A DNA stretch of 64,000 nt from Acanthaster planci (Eukaryota; Echinodermata; Asteroidea; Valvatida; Acanthasteridae), in assembly GCF_001949145.1 (NCBI RefSeq), contig NW_019091419.1, positions 581,476-645,475 of the forward strand, given 5' to 3'. How positions within the stretch are numbered: position 1 is the stretch's first letter; the number at the start of each line of letters is the position of its first letter. The position numbers and the translations under genes were made by a program. Shown here piece after piece: positions 23,115 to 35,080 of this stretch. Under the pieces are notes generated by a model that searched no databases, had not been told where the DNA came from, and was given only the letters and a program-made list of their open reading frames with translations.

Positions 23115-23320
23115 TTAGCATTTGGGGCTACAGCCACCTGCTTTTTCGACCTTTCCTTTTGTCCCCCTGCACTCGTCCATTCTTATTTGTCCCTGTCTAC
23201 TTGTCATTTTTGCCTTTGAGAAAGATTCTGCTAGGGTCGAAACGTGAGGCCCTCTTTATTTTGTGTTTTGTAATTTAGGTTGCTATAGTCTGCAAGCAGT
23301 TTGCCTTAGTTTTATATTGA
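23115..23320 (+). mobile_element. Solo 3' tail of the Penelope-like family
   Basis: Plus-strand 23193-23315 matches the minus-strand tail at 15890-16020 almost block for block: CTTGTCATTTTTGCCTTT, GAAAGATTCTGCTAGG, GAAACGT-AGGCCCTC, then TTAGGTTGCTATAGTC and GCAAGCAGTTTGC. No endonuclease coding sequence precedes it, so this is a severely 5'-truncated or recombined copy. Confidence 0.7.
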
Positions 23321-24199
23321 ATGCAGTTAATTTTTTCACATTCGAGATTTTTTTGCCATGCTTTTACGAAAGCGGAGGAAAACCTGACATATACTATTCG
23401 TAAAGTTTCCAGGTAATGGCCTCGTCATCACGGTTTTTAATGAAGAGACAATTTTGTAATGATCAGTTTCCTTTTGACTTTGTCGTTTAGTATACTTTGT
23501 ACATGTTCTTCAGAGATTTCATCATGCACAAAATAACGAGATCAACCACATTTGACAAAGACACCATCAAGATTGTGTGAACCAAAAATCGATATCGCCT
23601 GACAGTGTTGTATTCGAATTCATCACAAGTCCTTTTACAAATCCCTTCACAAGTACTTTCACAAGATCAATTATAAGTACATGTAACAGGATGAAAAATG
23701 TATGTAGGGCCTATATGTATATAGGGCCTACTTTACCGTCTAAAAGAGAGCTGCAGAGAATTATCGTTCAGGAAAAACAGAGAGAAAGACGCGCCACCAC
23801 GAACCCAACAGGTGCTCGTCAGACATGCCTTTTGGCGAGATCAGCAGGTCCAAAATTCACAAAACTGAGACCATTTCTACATTATGTAACTCTCGCTTGA
23901 TATGAACAGGCATGAAGGTGGAGACCACCAGCTTATTAGCATGTCATTATTCGTGTTTCAGTTTGTCTGATATGTGATGTGATGGTACTTTTATGAATCT
24001 GTTTAAACATGATTAACTATTGGTGAACTGGCAAATGCTTTTTATGCAGGGCGTAAGATGCTTGGCTTTGCTACTGACGCACTTCTGTATTGAGGAGGGT
24101 AAAACAGAAGAGAGACTGAGTCGGACATATAATTCTTAAACAGTACACCAAAAAATCGACGTAGGAGACACTCAAGATTACACTTAAACCAAAACTGCG
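23321..24199. other. Upstream region of the GPCR gene
   Basis: No coding sequence of note. A frame at 23577-23900 is biased and unrecognised. It should hold the promoter and 5' UTR of the receptor, but I see no convincing TATA box. Confidence 0.4.
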
Positions 24200-25384
24200 A
24201 TGGAGGTGAGGAACTACTCGTCTGAAAACAGCTCTGACTTATCCGGAATGAGCGGGTGTGAATTCCCGGTGTTAAACCTGACGGACGAGAGCAGGGCTGA
24301 CGTTTACATGCTCAATGCACTGACGGGAAAGGTGATTCTGATAGTCATGTTCATCATCCTTGCTTTCGGTGTGCCGGGGAATCTGGCGTTTCTTGTTGTG
24401 GTATTTCGTGTGCAGGCCATGAGGAACGCCACTAACATGTACCTTACCAGCCTAGCCGTGGTGGACCTAACATTCCTCTCTGTCAGCATCTTACCCTACT
24501 TCTTTTACTTCAATAACTCGGTCCGCACCCACTTGAACACTGCTGGGAGAGTGGGTTGCGTCGGGGCTTTCATTCTTCCATACTTTACTTACTTCTTGTC
24601 GATATCCACCGTGATCCTGGTGACCCTTGACAAATATAACGCCGTGTGCAACCCCATTAGGTACGCCAAAGGGCGCAACAAGCAGCGAGCACTCTGGCTT
24701 ATCATCGGGAGCTGGGTGGTTGCCGTGCTGCTGGCCGGCCTGGTAGCGCTCCGCCTCGCCAGCTTAACAAGACGGTGCGCCCTGTGGCCTAAAGGAGAAA
24801 AGTACCAAGACTTGCCGGTGCTCGTCGGATACTGTGGTGCGGTCTCGTCAGCCGGATTTATAATCGGGCATTCGGTGGAGGTTGTGGTCTTCTTCATAGC
24901 CCTGGCGGCCAATGCTTTCATGTACGGTCGGATAATCTTCGTCCTTAACACCAGAGTCAACAAGAAGAAGCAAGAGCAGCAGACTGTCCCCATTCGGGCC
25001 TGTCAGATGCGCAACCAGGTCTCCCAGCTACTCATCACCTTCGGTACGGTGTTTTTCTTGTGCCAGTCTCCATTCGTCTTCATCTCCCTAGCCTACATCA
25101 GAGACTATCACCTTGGGATTCCGCGCGATGTGTCCTATCGAAAGTTTGTCCTGCCGCTGACCATAAGCCACGTTTTCATCTTTCTGAACTCCGCCATCAA
25201 CCCAGTCATCTACAACCTAACCAGCAGGATCTACCGTCGGGCCTTCAAGGAGGCTACGTGCTGCGATCGCTTGCTTTGCAAGCGCGACCGACAGAAGAGC
25301 GTGGTTTCGATACGACCACACGTGTGTGAAAACCCCATACCAGCCGAAGAATATGGTGTGGATGATATGGAAACAAAACTGTAA
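24200..25384 (+). CDS. Intronless class A (rhodopsin-like) G-protein-coupled receptor, probably peptide type, ligand unknown
   Basis: A 394-residue seven-transmembrane receptor of the plasma membrane. The extracellular N-terminus has N-glycosylation sequons (NYS at 5, NSS at 10, NLT at 26). TM1 carries GVPGN (N61), TM2 LAVVDL (D89), TM3 starts at Cys120, which should bridge to Cys193 in loop 2, and TM4 has Trp172. TM6 has FFLCQSP (285-291), TM7 has NPVIY (334-338), followed by a basic helix 8 and CC at 354-355 for palmitoylation. Oddities are D144-K145-Y146 instead of DRY, Gln289 where Trp is usual in CWxP, and no proline in TM5. The chosen ATG is the first in frame and gives a normal-length N-terminus. 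No introns, complete frame, codon use regular. The general look is of an invertebrate neuropeptide or orphan receptor; the exact subfamily cannot be told by eye. Confidence 0.93.
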   Translation: MEVRNYSSENSSDLSGMSGCEFPVLNLTDESRADVYMLNALTGKVILIVMFIILAFGVPGNLAFLVVVFRVQAMRNATNMYLTSLAVVDLTFLSVSILPYFFYFNNSVRTHLNTAGRVGCVGAFILPYFTYFLSISTVILVTLDKYNAVCNPIRYAKGRNKQRALWLIIGSWVVAVLLAGLVALRLASLTRRCALWPKGEKYQDLPVLVGYCGAVSSAGFIIGHSVEVVVFFIALAANAFMYGRIIFVLNTRVNKKKQEQQTVPIRACQMRNQVSQLLITFGTVFFLCQSPFVFISLAYIRDYHLGIPRDVSYRKFVLPLTISHVFIFLNSAINPVIYNLTSRIYRRAFKEATCCDRLLCKRDRQKSVVSIRPHVCENPIPAEEYGVDDMETKL

Positions 25385-28300
25385 AAATTGGTTATTTCGG
25401 ATTGTCAAAATGCGGACAGGCCTCAAGAAGCAAATCATATGAAAAAGATAAGTCTACATCGAAATATAGAGCCTTCTTTTCAACACTGTTTTGTATGGAA
25501 TTAACGCGCAGTTGTCTCAAGCGAAAAGTGTTCTCTCTCAATCGGGATATGACTAAACTTCAAATTAACTCCCGACTTCGTGGGCATGGCTTGGTCAACT
25601 ACGTTACACTAACACACCGAGGCGTAATTTCCCAACGAGCCAGTCTGGGTATTACCAGTTAAGAAAATATGGAAATTGGTGATTGATAAATGTTGAATGA
25701 CTCGGTCGAATGACAGAACAATAAGCAAGTAATTGACCTATCGCGGTATATAGACTTGCGTAAACGCAGATTGTGAAAATTGACAAAGTGGACAGGGAGT
25801 TGAGTCAGGGAGGCCCAAAAGCTGAGACTACAAACTCAACGATAGAAGTTGTCCGATAGGCGTGGCTAACTTTAAAAGAACAATAGGTCAATCCTGTTCG
25901 TAATTCGTCATACTCGCGCAAGCAAACACCACTAATCACAAGCTCCCACTGCTGCTGCGTTAACTTCCGGTTCCATTGGCTCCATGTAACTCTGTGGATA
26001 TGTTTGTTTCACAAGGATCCAGATCACGATCAGTGATCCATAACAAGAGCGCAGCAAGCGCTTGCTCTGCATGCACAGCCACGAAACCCCTTTGTATATT
26101 ATACCCTGTGATCGCAATTTTTCGCTGGTTATCTGCATCCTGAAAACTTTGTGTACCCAGGTGTAGGAAATTGAATATTCTTGCAGTTGTTAGTGCTTGG
26201 TATGATCTCACAGCATAATAAATTTAATACTTGTGCAGTTGCTTGCATTAAACTTGGTCCCCTGAATGTAGGTGCAGTCATTGCCTTTAACAAACGCTTT
26301 CTTCTAGAGTAATTTTGGGGATAATTATTGCCCCGTTGTTCACAAGATTTTGTGTTTTGTTAGAATCATTTTTTATCGTAGTATTTGTAGGCCTACAAAA
26401 AAGTATTTCCCGAGATTTCATAATCACTCCCTGTGATGAAATAGCACATTTTGTTCCTTATGAACCAGCTTTCCAGCAGTAGTCAACATTTTGTTGGCTG
26501 GTCTTAGCCAAATTCATACCAAGTCTTTGAAAACTGATATATTAGAGGAGGGGAATAAAATTACAAACTTATCATGGATAAAAGTTTATTCACAATTTCA
26601 AAATAGGTCTGATATCTCGGAGTTTTCTCTATTTCCCGGTCACAGCAATAATTTGTATTTAATTACAAGCAAAACACTACAACTATTGCTAGGAAAGTAC
26701 TGGTCCCGCTTGTCCAGCTAAGATGCAGGCAGTTTTTGGAATTTTTCTGTTATTTGTCTGACTCGGCGGCGACAATCATTAAATACTTTGAAGTGCCAGA
26801 GTTGCAACTCCTGCTGTGTCCTTCCTCTACGGGTCAACCTTCGGGGTTCCGCATCTGGCGCGATATGAAGGAGACTGGAAGATCAGGGAATTCAGGGGTT
26901 GTTTGGTCCACATACATGTAGTCAACACATCAGTGATACACCAGGTGGTGTATTTTCTTCTAATATTATGTGGGTCCAGGCCATATTAGTGGCCCTTGTG
27001 GAACCAGTCTGCTCTTGTAGTCCTTGTTACTACTGCAGTAAGAACATATTAAAACATATTAAATTAGTGTTGGCAATTGGCATCAGACTATTTCAACCCT
27101 GTTGCCATATGACACACGGAACTCGGCAGCTCAGAAACAATGGAGTCCACGTTACGAGATTTCCGTCATTTTGTGACTTGAATATTTATGAAAGGTAATA
27201 AAACAAACTAGTCCTACAGTATAGTTTATAATTCTGGAAAGTAGTGGGAGTTGCTGGTACTCTCGGTGGACGTCAGCTTGACTAACTTTGTGACTGATGT
27301 GGTGTCGGAGACCTTGAGCTCCATCTGTCTTGACATGCCTAAAACAATGTGTCAATAACAAATACTACTAAAAATTACTTAAACAGTTATCAATTACGAA
27401 TGTAACTGGGTGGATTGGACGTCACGTAAATCTAGGCCCTGGCAATCCTGTCTATGACGCCATTCTTGTAAACCGGACGTGGAATTCTAGGCCGCCCCGT
27501 TAGTGGGGTGGTAGGTCCATCCTTCAGTGTTGGATGATGAGCCACCAATTAAGTGCACTTTCCCCAAGGAGTGAATCAGACTCCAGATGTGCAATCCAAT
27601 ATTTATTTTTATTGATGATTCATTTGTCTTGTCGCAGCTACTGAGTTTTTTCTCCAAATCAAAATAAAACCTGTTAGCAAAACAATTACATAACTGCAAT
27701 GAATGAACTATTGTACACAAAGTACAACATACTAGTCACACAATAGTTACATTATTGTATAGTTATTGCTCATAAAGTCATAAATTAGTAATGTACACTC
27801 GAGCATTAATCAAGGGACATAACCTAGTTGAAAACATGAATTGTGAACTCGAAGAGACTATTTTTGTTGCAGTGGCTGCTGATGAGGCCCCGTCCGCGCA
27901 AGGAACAACGTGGCTTGTGGGTAGCATAATTAATTGGCTCTCACCCCATCAGGGCGCCAGCGTAACTACAGGCATGAACCAACAACGGCAACCTGGTTAT
28001 CTAATTAAGTGTAAGCAATCATAAGCAGGGTCTCATAACAGAGTAACAGATAACCGGGTCGATAAACCTAACTACGTGTATTATTTCTTATTTGCAGCAA
28101 ACCACCAACCGTTATATGATATGTGCTGTGTTCTCTGTTTTGTTATCTTGTGCGCAGTTTTGTCCCAAATTAAATACCATAAATTTATCCCTCAAACTCA
28201 AAGAGTGTGCAAAACAAAACCTAAGGAGCTTACAGTCATCATTATTGTGCACTTCACTTACGACTTGGGATGACGTGTTATCGACAAAACAGATATAACG

Positions 28301-28734
28301 ACTTCAAAAGCGTGATAATGATAACTTCTAGCTTGCGTTCCAAGTGAATAGCACCCTGTTTTGACAAAATGCAACGAACAACTTGATTTATAAAACGCAT
28401 TCTGACTACATATTCTAACCTCTTAAATGTAATTACCTCTTAAATGTAATTAAATGTAATTACCTACTCAATACGACATTTACTAGTTTAATTTTAACCT
28501 TAAGCACGATACAACCATTTCAACAAAATTAGGTGTTATACTTTTAAGTATTGTAACGTGATAATTCGATTACAGTAGCATTTTGATGGTATTGACAATT
28601 TTAAATAACCTGAGAAACTTAGTGAAAGAGCATCAGGTTATGACACAGGCCACAGATATGTAACGAAGACCAAATACTGTAAGCCTACTTTACGTTTCTT
28701 TATTCACTAACTCAGAGAGAGGCAACTTCTGCAC
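25385..28734. other. Intergenic, no gene seen
   Basis: 3.3 kb with frames no longer than 100 codons and no recognised domain. A small direct repeat of CCTCTTAAATGTAATTA lies at 28420-28465. Confidence 0.5.
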
Positions 28735-30345
28735 TGGCTTTAAGTGGATGACCTTGTTTTCACTTTGACCACTCTTACAAGTTTCTTCTTCCCTGAGTAA
28801 GTTTTAAAAACACGCCTGATGAGGAGCCATTTGTTTCTAGGGAAGTAATTTGACAATAAGCACAAAGTCGCCAACCTTGAGGTCATTTTGGGTTCAAGCC
28901 ATTTCACCTTTCTTGAGTGTGGGGAAACACATTCCAGAAAGGATCCATCGGATCCTCCTGGATCCACCTTCTTCAAAATACATTGGCAAGGATTTGCTAT
29001 TCCATCTCCACACACATGTATCTTTTTGTCTAGTTTATCAAGTGAATGTGATGCACCACAAAGAAATAGTAGGTGATTTGGCTTGATTGGCTCCAAGTTG
29101 TTGTCGTCTGACCCGGTGGTTATCTGTCTGTTGTTTATCATAGACTCATTAAGGTTTCATTGCTCACTGTGGGCTCTGTCATTAGTGAACTAGAAGCCTG
29201 CATGTCGAGCTCATTTGCCTATCCAGATGCCTTTGGGAAGCAGTCGAGGGGTTGATTTTCCACTGGATTCCCTACTTTGGAAGGAACTTGTCAAGTCAAG
29301 CTAACCAGTCAAGTCAGAGCCATTGCCTCATCTCAGCTCTATTGGAGTTGTCCTCGTCGGCAGATTAAATCTGTGCATGCTATGCACGCACAGATGCAAC
29401 CATATCGCTTGATCTGGTTTTACCATTTCACCAGAAAAAGCCCGAGACAATCTCCTTCGCCAAATGAGAATGGCGGTGTGTTTGGGATTACCCTGTCGGG
29501 TGGCAGGTCTGTTATCTTTAGCTTTGCTGGATCTTCAGATCTTTTTCTACACTCGAAGTTGCTCAATACCTTGCGTAGCACGGCCAGAGTGTCACAGCCG
29601 TCCCTTCAAGCTTTGTATCGTAACCCTTTTAGAGGTACCAAACGTGACTTCAATAACAGTAGACATGAGTGACTGCGGTCGTCGCTGAATTCACCACACA
29701 AAGGCTATAAGTTGCAGCCTTAAAGCTGCCTGGGACACATTAGAAAAATAATGAAACCAATGTCTGCTCGAGTTAGTCCAAGTCCTGTTTATAGCGTTGA
29801 CAGTGGTCCCTGCGTCGTTCGGTAGAGTTTCGTCCCAACCCAGCTTCTTCCTGCTTAAGTCTTCAACAATCCCCTTGGCTAACAGCTCGAAGGGACTTTC
29901 AAATCCTTGCGGGTCATAGATAGAGGATAAAATGCTCAGCAACCTTCTCTTCGTCAATGGTTTCTCCTTTGGGACTAACTCGATACCCAAAGCAATCCAC
30001 CCTGACATCCCATTGCATTACAAGGCCTTTGGTAGCACTTCGCAATTCAGCTCTTTCTTTATTAGGGACAAACGAACTCGAGGGTTTTCCCTCAACCACC
30101 TCGTTAGATCAAAACCACCTCGGGACAGAAATTCCCGTAGTGAGAATAAGCAATCATAGAAATTGGGCATGACGCACTTAATGGTGTCTGTATGGATGGA
30201 GGGGTTGGACGGTCTTCCAGCAGGGGGAGGAGTTCGTGCCTGGTGGGAAGACTCCGCTCCAGGGCGCTTGGAAGGAAACACGCAGGTTCGGGGTAAGGTC
30301 GGAGAGTAGGGGATCGGTGGGTCTGTCTGTGGAACTTTCACGAAC
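28735..30345 (-). pseudogene. Decayed BEL/Pao pol (RT to integrase C-terminus)
   Basis: On the minus strand the blocks appear in pol order. First comes an RT part (about 30160-29930) with GGFDLTRW and a QWDV-F-Y motif. Next is the RT/RNase H linker with a SSIYDPQGF block and a GWDE motif (about 29930-29800). A stop-riddled integrase stretch follows (about 29560-29380, DLPPDRV and PPFSF words). Last is the integrase C-terminus (29141-28740) with the LEPI-PNHLL block and a terminal LVRVVKVKT block. The SIYDP and EPL-P-HLL blocks are hallmarks of BEL/Pao. Several stops, frameshifts and missing segments (most of RNase H, integrase core) mean no functional product. A single base loss breaks the very end near 28741. 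Confidence 0.85.
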
Positions 30346-30799
30346 TCACACCCTTCACTTCCAAAACAGTGCTTCCAGATTTCTTGTTTGGGGTCAGAAA
30401 CTCGGCCTGTTGAAATTGAGCAGGCACTCGTTAATTTTTAAGTTACAACCAATTACATTAAAGACTTACTATTCGAGGAAAATTAGGAAGAATTGAAGAT
30501 ACCCTTAACAAACTTGGTCTGGTACGACCTAAAATTTGACTACAGCGTGTTTATGTAGGCACAGTGGCTATATTGGGCATCCAGGAAGAAACACAAGTAT
30601 CCAGGCCAACCCCGGTCGCTGGCTGACCAGTACTTACACATACTATCGTTCATAACATGCACTCAAATGTCCTTAAATGCACAATATACAGTCCATAACC
30701 TACAGAGACATCCTAGTTCAAAAGAAAGAAAAATAGTCGACAAAAATCAAAGCAAGTATAATGTACATTAACACATTAACTGTGTGGGTCGGGTATCCT
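30346..30799. repeat. Non-coding repeat segment shared with 51740-51835
   Basis: 30650-30755 (ACATGCACTCAAATG...CAGAGACATCCTAGTTCAA-AGAAAGAAAAATA) matches 51740-51835 in the same orientation. It lies between the BEL/Pao and DIRS remnants; a BEL/Pao fragment also follows the second copy. This may be LTR or UTR sequence of the BEL/Pao family. Confidence 0.6.
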
Positions 30800-31419
30800 A
30801 GAGAATACCTACCTAAACGGTCACTACGTATGCAAGTTCCCATGTGCGTATAGCTATTACTCTGTGAGATTCCCAGCGTAAGTGACAATCTGCTACCGAG
30901 AGAGCTTGTAATTCACAGCCTCTCCTAGATGTAGCCACCGCTCAGAGAAAGGCCAGTTTTAATAGTGCTAGCGTGCAGAAGGGTTGCATTACTCAAGGGT
31001 TCGAAAGAAGGACCAGCCAGCATATGGAGAACCTTGTTTAAGTCCCATGATGCAACTAGTTTCTTTTTTAAGGGGACGTTCTATGAACTTTATGTGTAGT
31101 AAGTGGTGCAGTACCAGGTTTTTGGAAATGTTGGCACCATCTTCAATGCCAACATGGATAGCAGCAAGGGCTGACCTGCAATTACAAATCGTAGAGACCT
31201 GGAGTCCCGACTCAAACAAGGAACTCAACGACTCAACAGGAAATCAGCCATAGTGCTCAGAGGAGCGTTGGCTGGAGCCAAAGCCTGTTCTTCGCACCAC
31301 TCAGCAAAATACCGTACTCTTGCTATGGTAAATTTTGTGAGTGGACAGATGTCTTCCCCGTATGGCCATGGCTGCAGCCTGGCTAGAAAGTCCCGCTGAG
31401 CGGAAGGATCGTTGGACAA
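30800..31419 (-). pseudogene. DIRS-like tyrosine recombinase, N-terminal part
   Basis: The minus strand encodes the SAM-like core-binding region, with a VSTICNCRSALAAIH-type helix and HHLLH / RPLKK blocks. After a frameshift near 31065 a block with SRRGCELQAL and LRWESHRV follows, the region that carries the first catalytic arginine in DIRS recombinases. The downstream H-x-x-R and tyrosine are absent. The product would have integrated circular cDNA; this copy cannot. Confidence 0.7.
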
Positions 31420-31607
31420 CGTCCAGCAGGTTAAGTGTAAATCGCTTGGTACTGGATGTAGAATCCTGGACTCGAGCTAGTGAAAGATGTCTGGTCTGTT
31501 GGGAAGGATCAAGAGCCTTGACAGTCTGGGGAACCAGGGCTTGCGCGGCCAGAACGGGGCGACCAGGAGTATCCGACGGTGTTCGCGCTCGATTTTGGAG
31601 AGAGCCA

Positions 31608-32552
31608 TCAATCAGTGAGATGGGCGGGTAGGCGTACCCTAGAATGCCTGACTAGTCGATTTGCAGGGAGTCCGTGGCTCAAGCTTAGGGGTGCAGAGAT
31701 CTCGTGTAGAAAGTCGGAAGTTGGGCGTTGGCGGGAGAAGCAAAGAGATCGATGTGAGGCCTCACTAACATCGTGAAGAGGATCTTGACGACCTCTGGAT
31801 AGAGAGTCTATTCTGTTGGGAGTATTTTGCCGCGGGAGAGAGCGTCCGCTATCGTGTGGTCGGGGCCGGCGATGTGGAAGGCTTGCAGGTTGACTGCTTG
31901 TTCCCTTGTCCACTGTAGGATCTCCCAGGTGCGGGTGCACAGCTTGGGGGATCGAGTGCTGCACTGATGATTGGTGTACGCCACAGCTGTACAATTGTCC
32001 GAGCGAACCAGGACATTCTTCCCTCTGACGTACGGTAGGAAGCATTGCAGAGCGTGAAATATCGCCTGAAGCTTCAAGACGTTGATGTGGTTCGCCTGGA
32101 AGGCGAAGGGCCAGGTTCCCAAGAACTGATGAGGAGGGAACCTCGAGATGATGTGTCGGTTGTTATTACTACAGCCGGTTTTGGCCGCAGAAATGGTAGA
32201 CTGGCGATCAAGTGACGTTCCTCTAACCACCAAAGCAGATGATGTCGAACACCGCCCGATAGCGGAACCATATGACTGATTAGATCCCGTTTGGGCCTGT
32301 AACAGGAGAGTAGATGAAGTTGAAGAGGTCTCATGAGAAGCTTGCACCACGGTATCAGGTCGACCAAACTTGCCATCAGCCCGAGGAGGCGAAGCCACGC
32401 GATGGCTGGAGGAAACCGGGTTGAGCGAAAAAGGGATTTGCGCTCCCGGAGATTGGCAATGTAATCGGCCGTCTGGGTGATAGTGCCCCTGTGGAGATCA
32501 AGTTTTGCTCCAAGGTAAGCCGGGGACTGAGACGGAGACAGTCTTGATTTTT
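31608..32552 (-). pseudogene. DIRS-like RT C-terminal part and RNase H
   Basis: It starts at the nested-insertion edge (32552) with RLSPSQSPAYLGAKLDL, the RT thumb block, then the connection (KLLMRPLQLHLLSCY) and RNase H (VVITTDTSSRG near 32170, VLVRSDNCTAVAY with the catalytic Asp near 32005, and HIAGPDHTIADALSRG near 31835). Two frames are needed (shift near 32090). The region after 31800 matches the DIRS linker (HIDLFA- and YAYPPISLI-type words) with stops. Confidence 0.8.
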
Positions 32553-32553
32553 C

Positions 32554-34044
32554 TATTCATTTATTCATTCCTTCATTATGGTTTATTAAAACATGAATGG
32601 CAGTAGTTAGACTGAATTGAACATGCTATTACAATTTAAAACCCATTAATATATTACGAAATAATAAAAAAAAATTAAACCTTCAATCGTAAAACACAAA
32701 TACTGATATTAAGAAAAATTAAGTGTCATTTAAAATTTTTATCATAGAAGGTATTGCGCTATTTTGAAATCATTTAGTTTTACAACTGTAACTGGATGAA
32801 TCGGTACATGCATCATTAATCATTATTGGAAATAGGATAGGCCGTAGTTTCGTACCCTGAGGTACCCCAGCATGAACTGTACTCAATCAGACCTGGTCCC
32901 GAAATATTTAACACACTGACGACGACAATCCAAAAAAATTAAAATCCAACTAATAATAGTAGGTCTTTTATAGAGTTGGAATAATTTAGGAGCTATAATA
33001 TTATGGTCTATGCGATCAAACGCCTTCGAGAAATCTGTTAAGACCACCGTAGACGTTGCCTTAGGATTTTCTGCATTTGCATAAATTTCAGTGGCTAGTC
33101 TTACGTTCTCTAAGATTGCAGGATGTCACTCAGAGATTGGCACAATCTCAGAACATAACCACTGATTTGGCACTCAAGCACTTCTAAATGAGGTATTCGA
33201 AATATGAGTTAACGGATAGCACAACTCATACGCTAACTCACGTATAATACGCACTGGTAAATCATCAGAGACACCGGCCTTACCAAGTTTAAGGGATCTA
33301 AGTTCACGATACACCTGGTGAGGTGGATCTCCGGCAAGTAATCCTGATTCATTGGAAGGAACGTTGGTATGGTATGCCTGTCAAGGTAAGGTAAATCTGA
33401 AGCCACCGAACAAAAATATTCATTAATTCTATCGGCAACCCAACGAAAATGATGTTGGGTGTCCCCAAATTCCATACCAGGAATCGCAATCGGGTTAGGA
33501 CCTTGCTCACGACCAGTCAATATTTTAATCTGATTATAACATCCTCTGGGAGTGGTTTTTAAATTACGAACCCGGGTATTATAGTAGGTCACTTTAGCCC
33601 TAGCAATACTACGTATTGTTCTATTTTGAAGATGACGCCATAAAACAAGATTCCCATTACTGAAAGCTCGTTGTCTCTGGGGTATACAAGCTTTAATATG
33701 GGAGGAAATCCAAGGTTTATCAGTTCCATGCAGGCGGATCGTTTTTGTTGGCAAGTAAGTACTAAGTTTTTCCTTGACCGAATTAAGTAACATGCTACAC
33801 TGCGCAAAAACACTCGTGCCATGTATGACGGGTTATCCAGTTTCCAAATTGTCTCAACCCACTTTCCTTGAAAGGGTGGAAAGTTTTGTTTGTAACATAA
33901 CGTCGAGTCGAATACAATGGGTATCCTGATTGGGGACCCAAAGTACGCAGTTGTGGTCGCTCGTACCAAGTGGAGCATGGACGTCAATATCGGTATACAC
34001 ATTGGCATAATTAGTTATGATCTTATCCAATGTTACCACCCCTA
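32554..34044 (-). mobile_element. 5'-truncated non-LTR (LINE) retrotransposon nested in the DIRS element
   Basis: Minus strand, from 34041: the end of an APE-type endonuclease (APLGTSDHN, the conserved SDH), then the endonuclease-RT spacer (KPWISSHIKACIPQRQRAF, KILTGREQGPNP). A degraded RT follows, with the TDFSKAFDRIDHNI block near 33050 and a GxPQG-like block near 32870. The 3' end is an AATGAATAAATGAATA simple tail. The trinucleotide CTA flanks both sides (32553-32555 and 34042-34044). The clade is jockey/CR1/L2-like by the spacer; exact clade unknown. Stops and frameshifts are present. Confidence 0.8.
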
Positions 34045-34779
34045 GATTGATGATAAAGCCCAGGCAAGAAGAAAGGTCGTAGGTTAGACGAGTTGATGCT
34101 ACGGCTTCCTCTAAAGCACGACCTACGATCAGCCAGTCGTCCAGATACTGGAAGATCAGCACGTCCAGCTGGCGTAGATAGGCGGCGACAGTCTTTGCAA
34201 CACGGGTGAAGACCCTGGGGGATGTCGAAAGGCCGGATGGCAGGACCCGAAATTCGTAGACTTGACCTTGTACATGAAGCAGAGAAACTTGCGATCCGCC
34301 TCGTGGATTGGAATGTGAAGATATGCGTCCCGGAGGTCGATTGTCAAACCCAGGACGGAGTCGGGATGGAACGTATTACCGTCAGTATGGTTTCCATCCG
34401 GAATTTCCTGGGCTGGATATACTTGTTGAGTGGTCTGAGATTGATTAATGGTCGCTATTTGTCGGTCCCCTTCTTGGAGGAAAGAAAGAAGGTGGACAGA
34501 CAACGTTTTGTCACACGGTTGGTTTGAACGTAACCGATGGCATGTTTCTGGAGCAGGGAGTGAAGTTCGGCCTCCAGGGCCAGGCGTTTGTTTCTCTTGC
34601 GTGGCACCTTGGTCGAAAGCAATATCGCCTCGGACGGAGGCGTACTTGTGAACTCGAGGGAGTAGCCGTGTGCAATAGTTGACAGGACCCATTCGTCCGA
34701 GGTGATCCCCCGCCAGAACCCTGCGAATTTCCGTAAGGGCGCCCTTATTAAATTCTATGGTTCTCATTTCTTTTACCAC
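34042..34779 (-). pseudogene. DIRS-like RT, N-terminal and palm part
   Basis: The minus strand has an LRDAYLHIPIHEADRKFL block (first catalytic Asp) near 34330, then a shifted frame with FRVLPFGLS-type sequence, and YLDDWLI (34150-34130), the catalytic motif. It ends in LGFIINL exactly at the insertion site 34044. The region 34780-34530 encodes the pre-RT linker in two frames. Confidence 0.85.
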
Positions 34780-35080
34780 TTGAGATAAGGTCGGTCAGTA
34801 GAAAAAAGATCCTTAAAAAAATTCATGCTGTTGGTGTCTAAATGACTGAATAAACCTCAATTTTCCGTGTACGGGAGCCTTTTTGTTCTCTCTGCATTTT
34901 TGATATACATAAGTATTAAACAAAGATAAATGTATAAAAAAATCGACCCCCCCAAAAATGTTTTGTCTCTCTACTTGCAAGCAAATGGGATATACATGTT
35001 CTTATTGTTACCCGAAGCCACAAAACATACTGCGCTAGACTGAGAAAGTCTAATGCTGCTGCTGGTAGGTACCATGCTGC

